Assembly: GCA_002343985.1 (NCBI GenBank)
Contig: DDTB01000024.1
Coordinates: forward strand, 20,182-79,561
DNA: 59,380 nt
Direction of reading: 5' to 3'
Source of the DNA: Chitinophagaceae bacterium UBA2375
GTDB taxonomy: Bacteria; Bacteroidota; Bacteroidia; Chitinophagales; Chitinophagaceae
The first letter of the stretch is position 1, and every line of letters begins with the position of its first letter. Below, piece by piece: positions 18,660 to 28,318 of the stretch. The notes beneath the pieces were generated by a model. It had not been told where the DNA came from, made no database searches, and was given only the letters and a program-made list of their open reading frames with translations. The translations under genes and the position numbers were made by a program.

Positions 18660-21523
18660 AAATCTTCGTTATCGCTTGTTGCCAGGGGTACGGCAATATG
18701 CACCGTGGTCCCCTCGCCGGGTTTACTATTGATATCATAGGTGCCGCCCATGATTAAAGTTCGCTCTTTCATACCTAACAAACCAAGTGTTTTTTTGGAT
18801 TCGATGGCACTCGCGTTGAAGCCAATGCCATTGTCGGACACCAGGAGGCGCAACACGCCGTTGCTGGCGCTGAGCATCGACTTCACTTCTGTGGCCTGTG
18901 AGTGACGGAGCACATTGGTGAGGCATTCCTGGAAAATCCGGAAAATACCGGTGGCGATTTCCTTATCGATGCCAATATTACCTAAGGTAGAATGAAAGGA
19001 TGTTTTGATTTTAAAGCGCTTTTCAAATTCATCGGCCTGCCATTCAATGGCGGAAACAAGGCCGAGGTCGTCGAGGATACTTGGCCTGAGTTGTGTGGCG
19101 ATGCGGCGTACGGTTTTTACCGTATCGTCAATCAGGGCCAGGGCTTCGGATAGCTTCACATTGATTTCCTCGTTGGGGCTTTGCACTTTTTTGCTGAGCC
19201 AGGAGATGTCCATTTTCAGTCCCGTGAGCTGTTGCCCCAGTTCATCATGGATTTCCCGGGCGATGCGTGTGCGCTCGTCTTCGCGGATGTCCTGCAGGTG
19301 CGTGGCAAGGTCGCGCAAATCCTGGTGTGATTTTTTGAGTTCCAACTGCGACTGAACACGTTCGGTAATGTCGAAGCCCACGCCCATCAAACAGTTCTCC
19401 CCTTCGTAATTGATGACCATACCTGTAAAATAATATGGTATCCTGCGCCCGTCCCTGGTGAGGATGTCCGCTTCCACCCTGTCTTCGCCTGTGATAAACA
19501 CATTGCGCATTTTTTCCGCGATCAGTTTTTTCTGGTCATCACTGAAAAGTACGAGGCAGTTCATTTGTGTAAAATCCTGTTCGGTATAGCCAGTAACTTG
19601 TTCGAGGTTCTTGTTCCAGCGGTAATAAAACCCTTCCTTATTGAGCACATAAAAGATACCGGGCAAGCTATTGATGATGGAATCCGACAATTCTTTTTCC
19701 TGCAGGATCTGCTGTTGCGCCTGTTTTTGCGACGTGATATCCTGCATGGCGCCCAGCATCCGGTAAGCCTTTCCCTCATCGTTGTATAAAATATACGCCC
19801 GGTCGAAAAAATACCGGAAAGAGCCATCGTCGGTACGGAACTGGAATTCTTCCGTGAGGAGGGTCCGGCGTTCGTCCAGCGCTTTTTTCAGGTTGAGCAA
19901 AACCGCGTCTTTGTCTGTATCATGCAGGCGCCTGATGTATTCGCTGAAACTGATTTTCTCCCCTTCATGGATATTGAAAATGCGCCGGAAACTCTCATTG
20001 CCCCAAATGGTATCCGAAATCATATCCCAATCCCAAACGGCGTCGTTGGTAGCCTGCGATACCAGCACAAAGCGTTCATTGGATTCTTTCAGGTCACGCT
20101 GCGAATCGAGCAATTGCTGCTCCGCCTGTTTACGTTTGCTGATATCGTGGTAATAAATCGAAATACCATCTTCCGAAGGGTATATAAGGTCTTCGTACCA
20201 ACTGTTTGTTTTGGAAAAATACAATTCCCTCCTTCTTGACACCTTATCTTCCCTGGCCTGCATGAGCGCATGATAAAATGGCTCATTGACCACTTCCGGG
20301 AAAACATCCCATATCACTTTACCAATCAGCTCTTCCGGATTTTTGCCATGTAATTCAGCGGCACGCTTGTTGACATAAGTATAGCGCCAGTTGTTATCCA
20401 GGGCGATAAAGGCATCGGTAATGCGCTCAAAAACTGAATTCAATTCGCGAACTTTATGTTTGACTTCTTCCTCGAGGTGCGTGGTCAGTTGCTGCAACCT
20501 TTCCTGTGTGCGCCTGCGTTCGGTGACATCGCGGATTACTGACACCGTGCCCACGTTATTCCCATTGGTGTCGCGGATCAATGACACGGCCACATCCACA
20601 TTCAATGGTTCACCGGCTTTATTGTGATGCACCACTTCGCCACGCCAATGGTCAGTTTCTTCAAACTCCTTTCTCACTTCATCCCTGTCGAAATGGGCAT
20701 AATCCACTTTCATCACTTCGTTGATGGTCATGCCCAGCACTTCCTTTTCATCATACCCATATAGTTGCGCGGCGTATTTATTCCAGTTGGTGATCTTAAA
20801 TTCTTTGTCGGTAGTTATGACGGCATCTGAGATGATGCTGATCAGCGAAGCGTTATACTTCAACACGCGTTCGTTCTTCTGCTGGATATTGTAATCGCTG
20901 ATGATGACCTTGTAATTGATGAACAGGATGATATAAAATATCACGGCCAGGGAAAACAGCTGCCAGGCCCTTTTTTGGGAAAGGTTGTCACGGTTACGAA
21001 TAGACGAATCGAGCAGGCTCCTGTCTTTACTGGCCAGGAAACCCAGTTCCGATTTGATATCCTTCATCAGCCTCAAGCCTTCTTCATTCTGTATGGTGGC
21101 CGAAGCGGCATTATACCCAAAGAGGCGCCTGAGTTCGACGCTGTACTTGGTTTGACTGATTTTTTGGTTAACAAGCGCGAGCAGGGTAGCATAATTAGAC
21201 TTATGCAAGCTGTCTTTTTCCGCCAGGCTTTTCAGGACCAGGGTGTCCTGTTTGAGGTTGTTTAAGCCGGTGTAATAATCATCCAGGAATTTTTCTTCGC
21301 CGGTGATGATGAACCCGCGTTGCCCGGATTCAATATCCTGTAAATCGGCCTGGATGGCATCGAGTTTCAGGAGTTTCTCCACTGCATAGTTGATGTGCCG
21401 GCTCTCCGATTCGGTGAGCAGCATATTGCGGTATGTGATCAACACGAAGAATCCAATGCATACAAAAGCCGCCAGGAAGCTCAGCCTGATTTTCGCCTTG
21501 GTATTCTTTTTTTGACCCGACAT
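18656..21523 (-). CDS. Membrane sensor histidine kinase with CHASE3 and four PAS domains (NarX-type)
   Basis: A 955-aa membrane sensor. TM1 is at about residues 11-31; the periplasmic CHASE3 domain at about 35-180 includes DIESGQRGFIITGEE; TM2 is at about 187-206. Four PAS/PAC units follow at about 222-340, 360-465, 480-602 and 610-725. The HisKA_3 domain has His759 in RIAREIHDELGQQLTGLK, and the HATPase_c domain has FQECLTNVLRHS, SDNGIGFN and GLLGMKER. It would autophosphorylate and pass phosphate to the overlapping NarL-type regulator. The signals are unknown; the many PAS units suggest cytosolic small-molecule or redox sensing added to the periplasmic input. Confidence 0.94.
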   Translation of the reverse strand: MSGQKKNTKAKIRLSFLAAFVCIGFFVLITYRNMLLTESESRHINYAVEKLLKLDAIQADLQDIESGQRGFIITGEEKFLDDYYTGLNNLKQDTLVLKSLAEKDSLHKSNYATLLALVNQKISQTKYSVELRRLFGYNAASATIQNEEGLRLMKDIKSELGFLASKDRSLLDSSIRNRDNLSQKRAWQLFSLAVIFYIILFINYKVIISDYNIQQKNERVLKYNASLISIISDAVITTDKEFKITNWNKYAAQLYGYDEKEVLGMTINEVMKVDYAHFDRDEVRKEFEETDHWRGEVVHHNKAGEPLNVDVAVSLIRDTNGNNVGTVSVIRDVTERRRTQERLQQLTTHLEEEVKHKVRELNSVFERITDAFIALDNNWRYTYVNKRAAELHGKNPEELIGKVIWDVFPEVVNEPFYHALMQAREDKVSRRRELYFSKTNSWYEDLIYPSEDGISIYYHDISKRKQAEQQLLDSQRDLKESNERFVLVSQATNDAVWDWDMISDTIWGNESFRRIFNIHEGEKISFSEYIRRLHDTDKDAVLLNLKKALDERRTLLTEEFQFRTDDGSFRYFFDRAYILYNDEGKAYRMLGAMQDITSQKQAQQQILQEKELSDSIINSLPGIFYVLNKEGFYYRWNKNLEQVTGYTEQDFTQMNCLVLFSDDQKKLIAEKMRNVFITGEDRVEADILTRDGRRIPYYFTGMVINYEGENCLMGVGFDITERVQSQLELKKSHQDLRDLATHLQDIREDERTRIAREIHDELGQQLTGLKMDISWLSKKVQSPNEEINVKLSEALALIDDTVKTVRRIATQLRPSILDDLGLVSAIEWQADEFEKRFKIKTSFHSTLGNIGIDKEIATGIFRIFQECLTNVLRHSQATEVKSMLSASNGVLRLLVSDNGIGFNASAIESKKTLGLLGMKERTLIMGGTYDINSKPGEGTTVHIAVPLATSDNEDL

Positions 21524-21576
21524 TCTTTACTTCGATTTATTGCCGCCCGGGCAGGCTTACAAATGTACGGCACAGT

Positions 21577-23460
21577 TCAGGATACCCTTTCACTAAGTTC
21601 AAGCCAGCGGGTTTCTTTTGCATCGAGATCCTGCAACAAAACCGACATCCTTGCTGCCAACTTTTGTAACTCCTCAAAAGGGGGGTTCGCGTTCATCTTT
21701 TGCTCCAGTTCAGCTTTCTCTTTTTCGAGCCTGGGCAAGTCTTTTTCCAGGTTTTCCAGCTCAAATTTCTCTTTGAACGAAAGTTTTTTCTTTGCCGGCG
21801 TTTCCGCCTGTGCCGACTCGGGAGCCGCGGTCGGCTTGGCTTTTGCCGCAGACTGGCTTTCCTGCTTTGCCGCTTCCTCACGGTATTGCGAATAGTTCCC
21901 CGGATAGTCGCGCACCACCGCGTTGCCCTCAAATACAAAGAGGTGGTCAACCAGGCGGTCCATAAAATAACGGTCGTGGCTCACTATCAGTATGCAGCCC
22001 GGGTAATCAAGCAAAAATTCTTCAAGCGTGCGCAGGGTTTGCAGGTCGAGGTCGTTGGTGGGTTCATCCAGCACCAGGAAATTGGGGTTAAGGAAAAGCA
22101 CACTCAACAAATGCAGCCTTCTCTTTTCGCCGCCGCTCAGTTTGCTGAGCATGGTAAACTGTTGCTCGGCGCTAAACCCGAATTTCTCCATGAACTGTCC
22201 GGCCGATATTTTACTGCCGTCATTCAGCGGGAAAAATTCCGCCAGCGATTTTACGTATTCAATCGCGCGTTTATCTTCTGTATACTCCAATCCTTCCTGC
22301 CCGAAATACCCGAACACAACGGTTTCGCCATGGTTCACCTTGCCGGAATCCGGTTCTTCGAGCTGGAGCGCGATGCGTATGAAGGTTGATTTTCCCACGC
22401 CGTTTTTTCCAACGATGCCGATGCGTTCACCTTTTTTAAATGTATAATCAAAGCCTTTGAGGATGGGCAGGTTGCCAAATTGCTTGTACACTTTTTTCAT
22501 CTCAAGCACTTTGCCCCCCAGCCTGGTCATTTTCACCTGCAGGCTCATCTCGCTGGTCTCCTGTTTCTGTTTCACCCTGTCTTCAATCACTGCAAAAGCA
22601 TCCTGCCTGCTCTTGCTCTTTGTTGTGCGTGCCTTGGGCTGCTTGCGCATCCATTCCAGTTCTTTCCGGTATATATTCCTGTCTTTCTGCAATTCACTTT
22701 GCTGCACTTCATGCCTCAGGGCTTTCTGCTCCAGGAAATAATCATAGTTGCCTGTATACACATATACTTTCCCTTCATCGATCTCAATAATTTCATTGCA
22801 AACGGCATCAAGGAAATAACGGTCGTGCGTAACGAGCAGTAAGGTGGTTTTTTGCGCGGCCAGGTATTCCTCCAGCCATTCGATCATCGACACGTCCAGG
22901 TGGTTGGTAGGTTCATCGAGGATGAGCAGGCAATGGCCATCGTGCAACTGTGCTTCCATGAGCGATTGTGCCAGCGCCACGCGTTTCTTTTGTCCGCCGC
23001 TGAGCCGGCCCATGCGTTCGTCAACCTTATGTATATTGAGTTTGCCCAGCACCTGCCGGATATTGGATTCAAATGACCATGCATTCAGGTCATCAAGTTT
23101 AGCTACAAGTTTCCCCAGCGTTTCATGGTCATCGGAGCCGCTTTCGACAAACAACTCATATTCCCGCACGGCCTGAACCACGGGATGATCCATGCGGAAG
23201 ATATTATCCAGTACACTTTTGGAGAGGTCAAAATCCTGCTCTTGTTGTAACATGACAATATGGATGTCTTTATGCACCCAAACCGTGCCCTCATCGGGCT
23301 GGTCAAGGCCCGCTATGATTTTTAACAAGGTTGACTTCCCGGTACCATTCCGGGCCACCAGCGCGATTTTATCGCCCTCCTCAATATGAAAGCTGATGTC
23401 TTTGAATAAAGTCCGGATACCAAATGATTTGCCAATATGTTCAACCGACGCGTAATGCAT
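21577..23460 (-). CDS. ABC-F family ATPase (Uup-like, ribosome-associated)
   Basis: Soluble tandem ABC ATPase of 627 aa without membrane segments. The start at 23460 gives MHYASVEHIGKSFG, the family's usual opening; a longer reading from 23580 adds 40 residues with no homology-like features. Two Walker A motifs (RNGTGKST near residue 40; GKNGVGKST near 350) are each followed by an ABC signature (GRLSGGQKKR; SKLSGGEKRR) and Walker B (LLILDEPTNHLD; FLVLDEPTNDLD). The C-terminal charged coiled coil (from about 560) is the Uup-type extension. Members act on ribosomes or translation factors. No resistance role can be inferred. Confidence 0.93.
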   Translation of the reverse strand: MHYASVEHIGKSFGIRTLFKDISFHIEEGDKIALVARNGTGKSTLLKIIAGLDQPDEGTVWVHKDIHIVMLQQEQDFDLSKSVLDNIFRMDHPVVQAVREYELFVESGSDDHETLGKLVAKLDDLNAWSFESNIRQVLGKLNIHKVDERMGRLSGGQKKRVALAQSLMEAQLHDGHCLLILDEPTNHLDVSMIEWLEEYLAAQKTTLLLVTHDRYFLDAVCNEIIEIDEGKVYVYTGNYDYFLEQKALRHEVQQSELQKDRNIYRKELEWMRKQPKARTTKSKSRQDAFAVIEDRVKQKQETSEMSLQVKMTRLGGKVLEMKKVYKQFGNLPILKGFDYTFKKGERIGIVGKNGVGKSTFIRIALQLEEPDSGKVNHGETVVFGYFGQEGLEYTEDKRAIEYVKSLAEFFPLNDGSKISAGQFMEKFGFSAEQQFTMLSKLSGGEKRRLHLLSVLFLNPNFLVLDEPTNDLDLQTLRTLEEFLLDYPGCILIVSHDRYFMDRLVDHLFVFEGNAVVRDYPGNYSQYREEAAKQESQSAAKAKPTAAPESAQAETPAKKKLSFKEKFELENLEKDLPRLEKEKAELEQKMNANPPFEELQKLAARMSVLLQDLDAKETRWLELSERVS

Positions 23461-23465
23461 GGGCG

Positions 23466-23473
23466 CAAAGATA
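23466..23473 (-). promoter_or_regulatory. Possible -7 box immediately upstream of the ABC-F gene
   Basis: On the minus strand TATCTTTG matches TAnnTTTG and is only five bases from the preferred ATG. If used, the mRNA would be almost leaderless. No clear -33 box is seen, so this is a suggestion only. Confidence 0.35.
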
Positions 23474-23529
23474 CATGCTATCGGGCTGTATGTGGAAGAA
23501 TTACAGGCCGTTACAGCGTTGAAGTTCTG

Positions 23530-23537
23530 TATATTTG
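23530..23537 (+). promoter_or_regulatory. Possible -7 box upstream of the secreted hydrolase gene
   Basis: TATATTTG matches TAnnTTTG on the plus strand, 82 bases before the hydrolase start. It lies in the divergent region between the ABC-F gene and the hydrolase gene. No -33 box is seen at 19-21 bases. Confidence 0.35.
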
Positions 23538-23619
23538 ACACCTGATCAAACAGGCCGGGCGCTATGGTTTGGGCGCTCATTCGGTCAGCATGTGACCCGG
23601 GCCAACCGGTTTTGCCATC

Positions 23620-25389
23620 ATGAAAAAAAATATCTTCACTTGCCTCAGTGTTTTATTTGTATGCCTGCTGCTCCATCATTCGGTTGCCGCCCAACGTGTA
23701 CGCCCTGTAAAAATCAATGAATCAAACGCGCTGGCTTACCGCGACTCATTGTTGAACCGGATTTTTGGAAGCAACAACATACCGGATCAGTGGCTGCCCG
23801 ACCAGGTGTTTACCAATGTGGGAAGCATTGATTACCTGAGCGGTTTCCCGTATGCATCCCTTTTTTACCCGGGCGGAAACCTAGCCGGTATCGACAGGTT
23901 TGAGATCAGCATTGGCGATAACCTGCAACATTTCCCTGACAAAGCGAAAGTGTACCTGTTCAGGCCACACGCGGAAAATGGCAAATTGTTTATTTATCAT
24001 GCCGGGCATTGTGCCGGGACTGCCATTGCAGAAGATGTGTTTGCCAATAACGCCGGCAGTTTCCCCGGACGGGTTATCCCACGACTGCTGGCACAGGGTT
24101 ACACCGTTCTGGCTGTTCCAATGATCCACTACAGGTCCGTCCCACCGCTTGATTACAATTGCGGGTATAATGGCCACAATGAAATTTTCACGGAAGGCTT
24201 CTACCCATATGCCATGGGTTTGTTTTTCAAGCCCCTCGTCGCTTCCTTAAATCACCTCGGCAGGAATAATTACAGTGCAATCTATATGCTTGGCTTATCA
24301 GGCGGGGGATGGGCAGCATCCCTGTATCCCGCCATCGACAGCAGTATTCGTGTATCCTTCCCCGTTGCAGGCTCATGGCCGATGCCCGTCAGGCAAGCGT
24401 TTTACCCTGCCATCGGAGATTATGAACAAACATATCCTCCGTTGTTTTCTCAGTTCATCGATTACCACGACCTATATACTTTATCATGCCTCGCGCCTGC
24501 AAGAAAGATGTTGCAGATCAACAACCGGTTTGACCCCTGCTGTTTCAACGGCGCTGATGCGCATATTTATTATGTGGATTCGGTGAAACGGGCGCTGACA
24601 GGCACCGGCGGCGAATTTGCGTATTACCTCGATGAAACAAATCCAAACCATTCGGTGTCCGACAAAGCCATGGACATTGTGATGGGGTTCCTGGATGGAC
24701 AGCGAGGTACACTTTTAAATGAACCTCCACCTGTTGCTGAAAATGGCGGCAACTACCAATATGATATCAGGGGAAATTTCAGCGCATCGCCATTACCTTC
24801 ATCAGGCAACCTGCAGTATTCCTTATTGAAAGCGCCCAACTGGCTAACGATAAATGCCATCAATGGAGAACTCAGGGGTAATGTACCCCCGGGCAATGTG
24901 GCAGCGGGCCTGGATACGGTCAGTTTCAAAGTGGAAGACCCTGCCGGTAATTACCTGATCAGGGATATCGTCCTCACCCGCAAAAGGGACGCGCCGTTTT
25001 TATTTATCGTAGACACATCCGAATCAATTTGTTACTGGCTGCCGGAATTCAGCCGGGCGCTGGACACCATACAGCCCCAGGCGGTAACCGGATTTTTCAC
25101 CAATAACCCGGGACTAACGGTAACGGGTATTCGTGTTTTAAATAAATCCGTTGTGGCATTGTCCCTGAACCGTCCGGCTGAATTTGACGATGAGATCGGT
25201 TACCTGGCGGCTTCAACATCTCACCCGGTAACCTTCACCAATGGCAGCAGGGCCGCAAGCTTTGGGTTAACAAGGATCGACAGGGCCGCATTCAGGTCGA
25301 GTTACGCGCAGGCAGGCATGATCCGTTTCAACAGCAGTACCCGGAAGTTTGAGTTTTACGACGGTACACGCTGGAATAATATGCATTGA
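23620..25389 (+). CDS. Secreted alpha/beta-hydrolase-like protein with Ig-like domain and tail module
   Basis: A 589-aa protein with a signal peptide (to about residue 24, HSVAAQ). Residues about 90-360 look like an alpha/beta hydrolase: oxyanion-type HAGHCAG (127-133), nucleophile elbow GLSGGG with Ser227, and candidate Asp305 (NNRFDPC) and His344 (NPNHSVSD). Residues about 368-458 resemble a putative Ig domain (YSLLKAPNWLTINAINGELRG). The last 25 residues (GMIRFNSSTRKFEFYDGTRW) match a cap-like module also present in the next gene. It is probably an esterase or peptidase-like enzyme outside the cell; the substrate is unknown. 15 bases before the next gene, so likely an operon. Confidence 0.7.
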   Translation: MKKNIFTCLSVLFVCLLLHHSVAAQRVRPVKINESNALAYRDSLLNRIFGSNNIPDQWLPDQVFTNVGSIDYLSGFPYASLFYPGGNLAGIDRFEISIGDNLQHFPDKAKVYLFRPHAENGKLFIYHAGHCAGTAIAEDVFANNAGSFPGRVIPRLLAQGYTVLAVPMIHYRSVPPLDYNCGYNGHNEIFTEGFYPYAMGLFFKPLVASLNHLGRNNYSAIYMLGLSGGGWAASLYPAIDSSIRVSFPVAGSWPMPVRQAFYPAIGDYEQTYPPLFSQFIDYHDLYTLSCLAPARKMLQINNRFDPCCFNGADAHIYYVDSVKRALTGTGGEFAYYLDETNPNHSVSDKAMDIVMGFLDGQRGTLLNEPPPVAENGGNYQYDIRGNFSASPLPSSGNLQYSLLKAPNWLTINAINGELRGNVPPGNVAAGLDTVSFKVEDPAGNYLIRDIVLTRKRDAPFLFIVDTSESICYWLPEFSRALDTIQPQAVTGFFTNNPGLTVTGIRVLNKSVVALSLNRPAEFDDEIGYLAASTSHPVTFTNGSRAASFGLTRIDRAAFRSSYAQAGMIRFNSSTRKFEFYDGTRWNNMH

Positions 25390-25404
25390 TCATTGATAAT
25401 ATAA

Positions 25405-27006
25405 ATGACCATGAACAAAAAATTCATTCTCAGTATCCTGTCAACCTGTTTTATCACGGTGCTGTGCGCACAAGTGAAAATCGGCGACAACCCGAACAAC
25501 ATTTCCCCCGGATCCGTATTGGAACTTGAAAGCACATCAAAAGCATTTACATTGCCCAGGATGACCACGGTGCAAATGCAGGGCATCCCTTCGCCGCTGC
25601 CCGGGATGATGGTGTTCAATACCGACAGCAATTGCATTTACCTGTATAAAACCAACAACGTGTGGTCGGGCATTGTCATGGAAGCAGGCGGCAATCAAAC
25701 AGCCTGGCCCTATCAAACCAGCGATGGTGAAATTGGCGCCCCCGGTAATGCCAAAGGAATCATTTCCGTACCCGGCGCGGGATTGGTGGCCACCGGCCCG
25801 TACAGCCATGCTGAAGGCTTGAATTCGGCGGCATCCGGATTGTATGCCTGGAGTTCAGGATTCGCGGATACCGCTACACAAACAGGCTCTATCGCCATGG
25901 GATACCAGAATAAATCCATCGGTATGTACAGCTACAGTTCAGGCTTTAAAAATGTATCGGCAGGGCAGGCGTCCGTTGCAATAGGACAGGAAAATGCCGA
26001 TTCGGGCTGGACCTCCATGGCCATGGGGCTGCGGAATAAAATCGCGTCAAGCGTTTCATACAGCAATACGTTTGGATACAACAACCGCATCCTCGGCGGA
26101 TGGGCCAACAACGCGTTTGGTGAAAACAACCAGGTAGGGCTGAACCGTGCAAGCACAGCGCTGGGCTTAAGCAATACCAATCATGCGAGCTACACCACTT
26201 TATCCGGTATCAGCAACAAGGCCGATAGCGGGTATGCGTACCTGTTAGCAGGCGACAACAACCGGTTGATCAGCGGAAGCGGCGGCGCCTTACTGGGGCA
26301 AGGCAACCGGGGGGAAGGCAATTACCTCGGCGCGATCGGAAAAGACAACCAGGTGTATTTTCAATCGGCCATTGCGTTAGGACAAAACAATATCGACAGC
26401 GGCTATGCGTCCATCGCGGCCGGCCATAGCAATGTGGTGGAAAACAATGTACAGTACAGCCATGTGCATGGCTTCCTGAACAGGGCCGGGCGAAACCTTT
26501 CCATTACAAATGTGGTTCCGGGCACGGGCACTTTCTCTGCCGGCATCAGCAACTTTAATAGCGGGTACGGCTCACTGGCAATGGGGGTTCAAACCAGGTC
26601 GGATAACCTCTACAGCCTATCCGCGAATTTCAATACCATCGCCAACAGCCCGGCCATGAGCGCTTTTGGCCATTTCAACGATACCATCAGCGCCAATTAC
26701 AGCCAGAGCTTAAGCGAGCAGGATATCTTATTTACCATTGGCAACGGGATCAACGCCTCTAACCGGAGGAACAGTTTTACCATGTTGCGCAACGGGCATA
26801 CATCCATTAACACGTCCCCTGAAAACGGGCCCTCCCTGCCCCGTGCGGACCTTGATATACGCGGAACCGGCGCACTGATTGTGCCGGTTGGCACAACTGC
26901 TGAAAGGCCCGTCACTCCAGTAACCGGGATGATCCGGTTTTGTACCGACTGCCCGGGCGGACCGGTATTACAAGGATATAACGGTAACGAATGGGTGAAC
27001 TTATAA
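25405..27006 (+). CDS. Secreted YadA-head-like beta-roll protein without membrane anchor
   Basis: A 533-aa protein with a signal peptide (to about residue 22). From about 130 to 430 it is built of 13-16-residue repeats typical of the YadA/trimeric-autotransporter head (SIAMGYQNKSIGMYSYSSGF, SVAIGQENADSGWTSMAMGL, and similar). There is no stalk and no C-terminal membrane anchor. Instead the N-terminal part (GSVLELESTSKAFTLPRM...GMMVFNTDSNCIYLY) and the C-terminus (GMIRFC...GYNGNEWVNL) are the short modules common in Bacteroidota secreted and phage-tail-like proteins. It likely forms a trimeric surface fibre or adhesin. Two in-frame ATGs (25405, 25411) are equally possible starts. Confidence 0.7.
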   Translation: MTMNKKFILSILSTCFITVLCAQVKIGDNPNNISPGSVLELESTSKAFTLPRMTTVQMQGIPSPLPGMMVFNTDSNCIYLYKTNNVWSGIVMEAGGNQTAWPYQTSDGEIGAPGNAKGIISVPGAGLVATGPYSHAEGLNSAASGLYAWSSGFADTATQTGSIAMGYQNKSIGMYSYSSGFKNVSAGQASVAIGQENADSGWTSMAMGLRNKIASSVSYSNTFGYNNRILGGWANNAFGENNQVGLNRASTALGLSNTNHASYTTLSGISNKADSGYAYLLAGDNNRLISGSGGALLGQGNRGEGNYLGAIGKDNQVYFQSAIALGQNNIDSGYASIAAGHSNVVENNVQYSHVHGFLNRAGRNLSITNVVPGTGTFSAGISNFNSGYGSLAMGVQTRSDNLYSLSANFNTIANSPAMSAFGHFNDTISANYSQSLSEQDILFTIGNGINASNRRNSFTMLRNGHTSINTSPENGPSLPRADLDIRGTGALIVPVGTTAERPVTPVTGMIRFCTDCPGGPVLQGYNGNEWVNL

Positions 27007-27026
27007 AGGCTGATGCCTGATATCAA

Positions 27027-28283
27027 ATGCCCGCCCACAAAAAAAGGATCATACATAATTTCATTTCCCTGTCGCTGGTACAGGGCCTGTCGATCCTGTT
27101 TCCTTTAATCAGCTTCCCCTATTTGCTCCGTGTGCTGGGGGTGGAAGGGTTTGGATTATTCAGCATGCTGCAAACGGTGCTGATGTACTTTGATTTACTC
27201 GTGTCATTTGGTTTTGGACTCACAGCAACACAACAAGTCGCGCGCAACCTGAACAACCCCGAAAGGACGAGGCAAATCATCTCTTCGGTGTTCAGCATAA
27301 AAGCCCTGCTGTTTGGCGCTTCCCTGCTGGTATTCTTGATTGGCGGCTTAACCATCCCGGCGTTGAAAGGGCACCTGTCGCTGGTATTATTGTCTACATT
27401 GTACCTGGCCGGTAACCTCTTGTTCCCTGACTGGTATTTCCAGGGCATTCAAAAGATGAAGAACATCACATTTGTGGCATTCCTGTCAAAAAGCATTGGG
27501 CTTTTTCTCCTTGTTTTGTTGGTGCGCTCTCGCGATGACCTGGGTTACGCGGTGCTCGCCCTTTCTGCGGGAAATTTTATGGCCGGATTGATCGGGTTCC
27601 TGATCATGCTCAAATCAGTCCGGTTGACATGGTCGTTACCGAAGAAATCATTTTTATTCCTGCTCTTCCGCGATAGCGCTTATGTATTCATGAGCATCAT
27701 CCTGGCGCCCTTGTATTTATCCGTCAATATTTTCATCCTGAGCGCTTTCACCAATCCGTTGGTTGTGGGTTATTACGCGATCGCGGAAAAAATATACAGT
27801 GCCATTGGGATGCTCACGAGCATTGCCAACCGTACATTTTATCCGCACCTGAGCCAGCTTTACCATCAATCCAAAGACCAGTTCCGGAACTATGTAAGGC
27901 GCATCAGCCGTTTGTTTTGGATTGGATTTGCGCTCATCTCCGTCATCCAGTTGCTGGGTGCGGAATGGCTGGTGCTGCTGGCCGGGGGTCGAAAGCAGGG
28001 AGCGGATATGGGCCTGGCTGCCGACATGCTGCGCGTTATGAGTATTGGCGTTCTGTTTTCCCCCTTTGTATCGTTCTTCTTTCAATTACTCATCATCCAG
28101 GGACAGAAAAAAATGGCCATCCGGAATTGTGCCATCACGGTGCTGGCCAACCTGGCAACGTCCATAACCCTTACACATTTCTTCGGGGGCATGGGCATGG
28201 CGGTTAACCTCTGCATCACCACCATCGTAATTGCCGCATTGAATTATTTCACGTACCGGAACCTGTTCCTGCGGGCAAACTGA
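27027..28283 (+). CDS. Wzx-like oligosaccharide flippase (first copy)
   Basis: A 418-aa polytopic inner-membrane protein of the MOP/polysaccharide-biosynthesis family with about 12 hydrophobic segments. The N-terminus is typical (NFISLSLVQGLSILFPLISFPYLLRVLG; then FGFGLTATQQVARN). It would flip undecaprenyl-linked oligosaccharide repeat units to the periplasm. First gene of the glycan locus, 20 bases after the YadA-like gene and 35 bases before a GT4 gene. A second, less similar flippase is at 35.7 kb, so the locus may export two glycans. Confidence 0.9.
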   Translation: MPAHKKRIIHNFISLSLVQGLSILFPLISFPYLLRVLGVEGFGLFSMLQTVLMYFDLLVSFGFGLTATQQVARNLNNPERTRQIISSVFSIKALLFGASLLVFLIGGLTIPALKGHLSLVLLSTLYLAGNLLFPDWYFQGIQKMKNITFVAFLSKSIGLFLLVLLVRSRDDLGYAVLALSAGNFMAGLIGFLIMLKSVRLTWSLPKKSFLFLLFRDSAYVFMSIILAPLYLSVNIFILSAFTNPLVVGYYAIAEKIYSAIGMLTSIANRTFYPHLSQLYHQSKDQFRNYVRRISRLFWIGFALISVIQLLGAEWLVLLAGGRKQGADMGLAADMLRVMSIGVLFSPFVSFFFQLLIIQGQKKMAIRNCAITVLANLATSITLTHFFGGMGMAVNLCITTIVIAALNYFTYRNLFLRAN

Positions 28284-28318
28284 GATTGCTCCCCATTGGT
28301 TATCTTGCACGAATAAGT

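Noticed and set aside
23461..23580. 40-residue N-terminal extension of the ABC-F protein
   Set aside because: Not homology-like, and would include a TATCTTTG -7 box; the start at 23460 matches the family.
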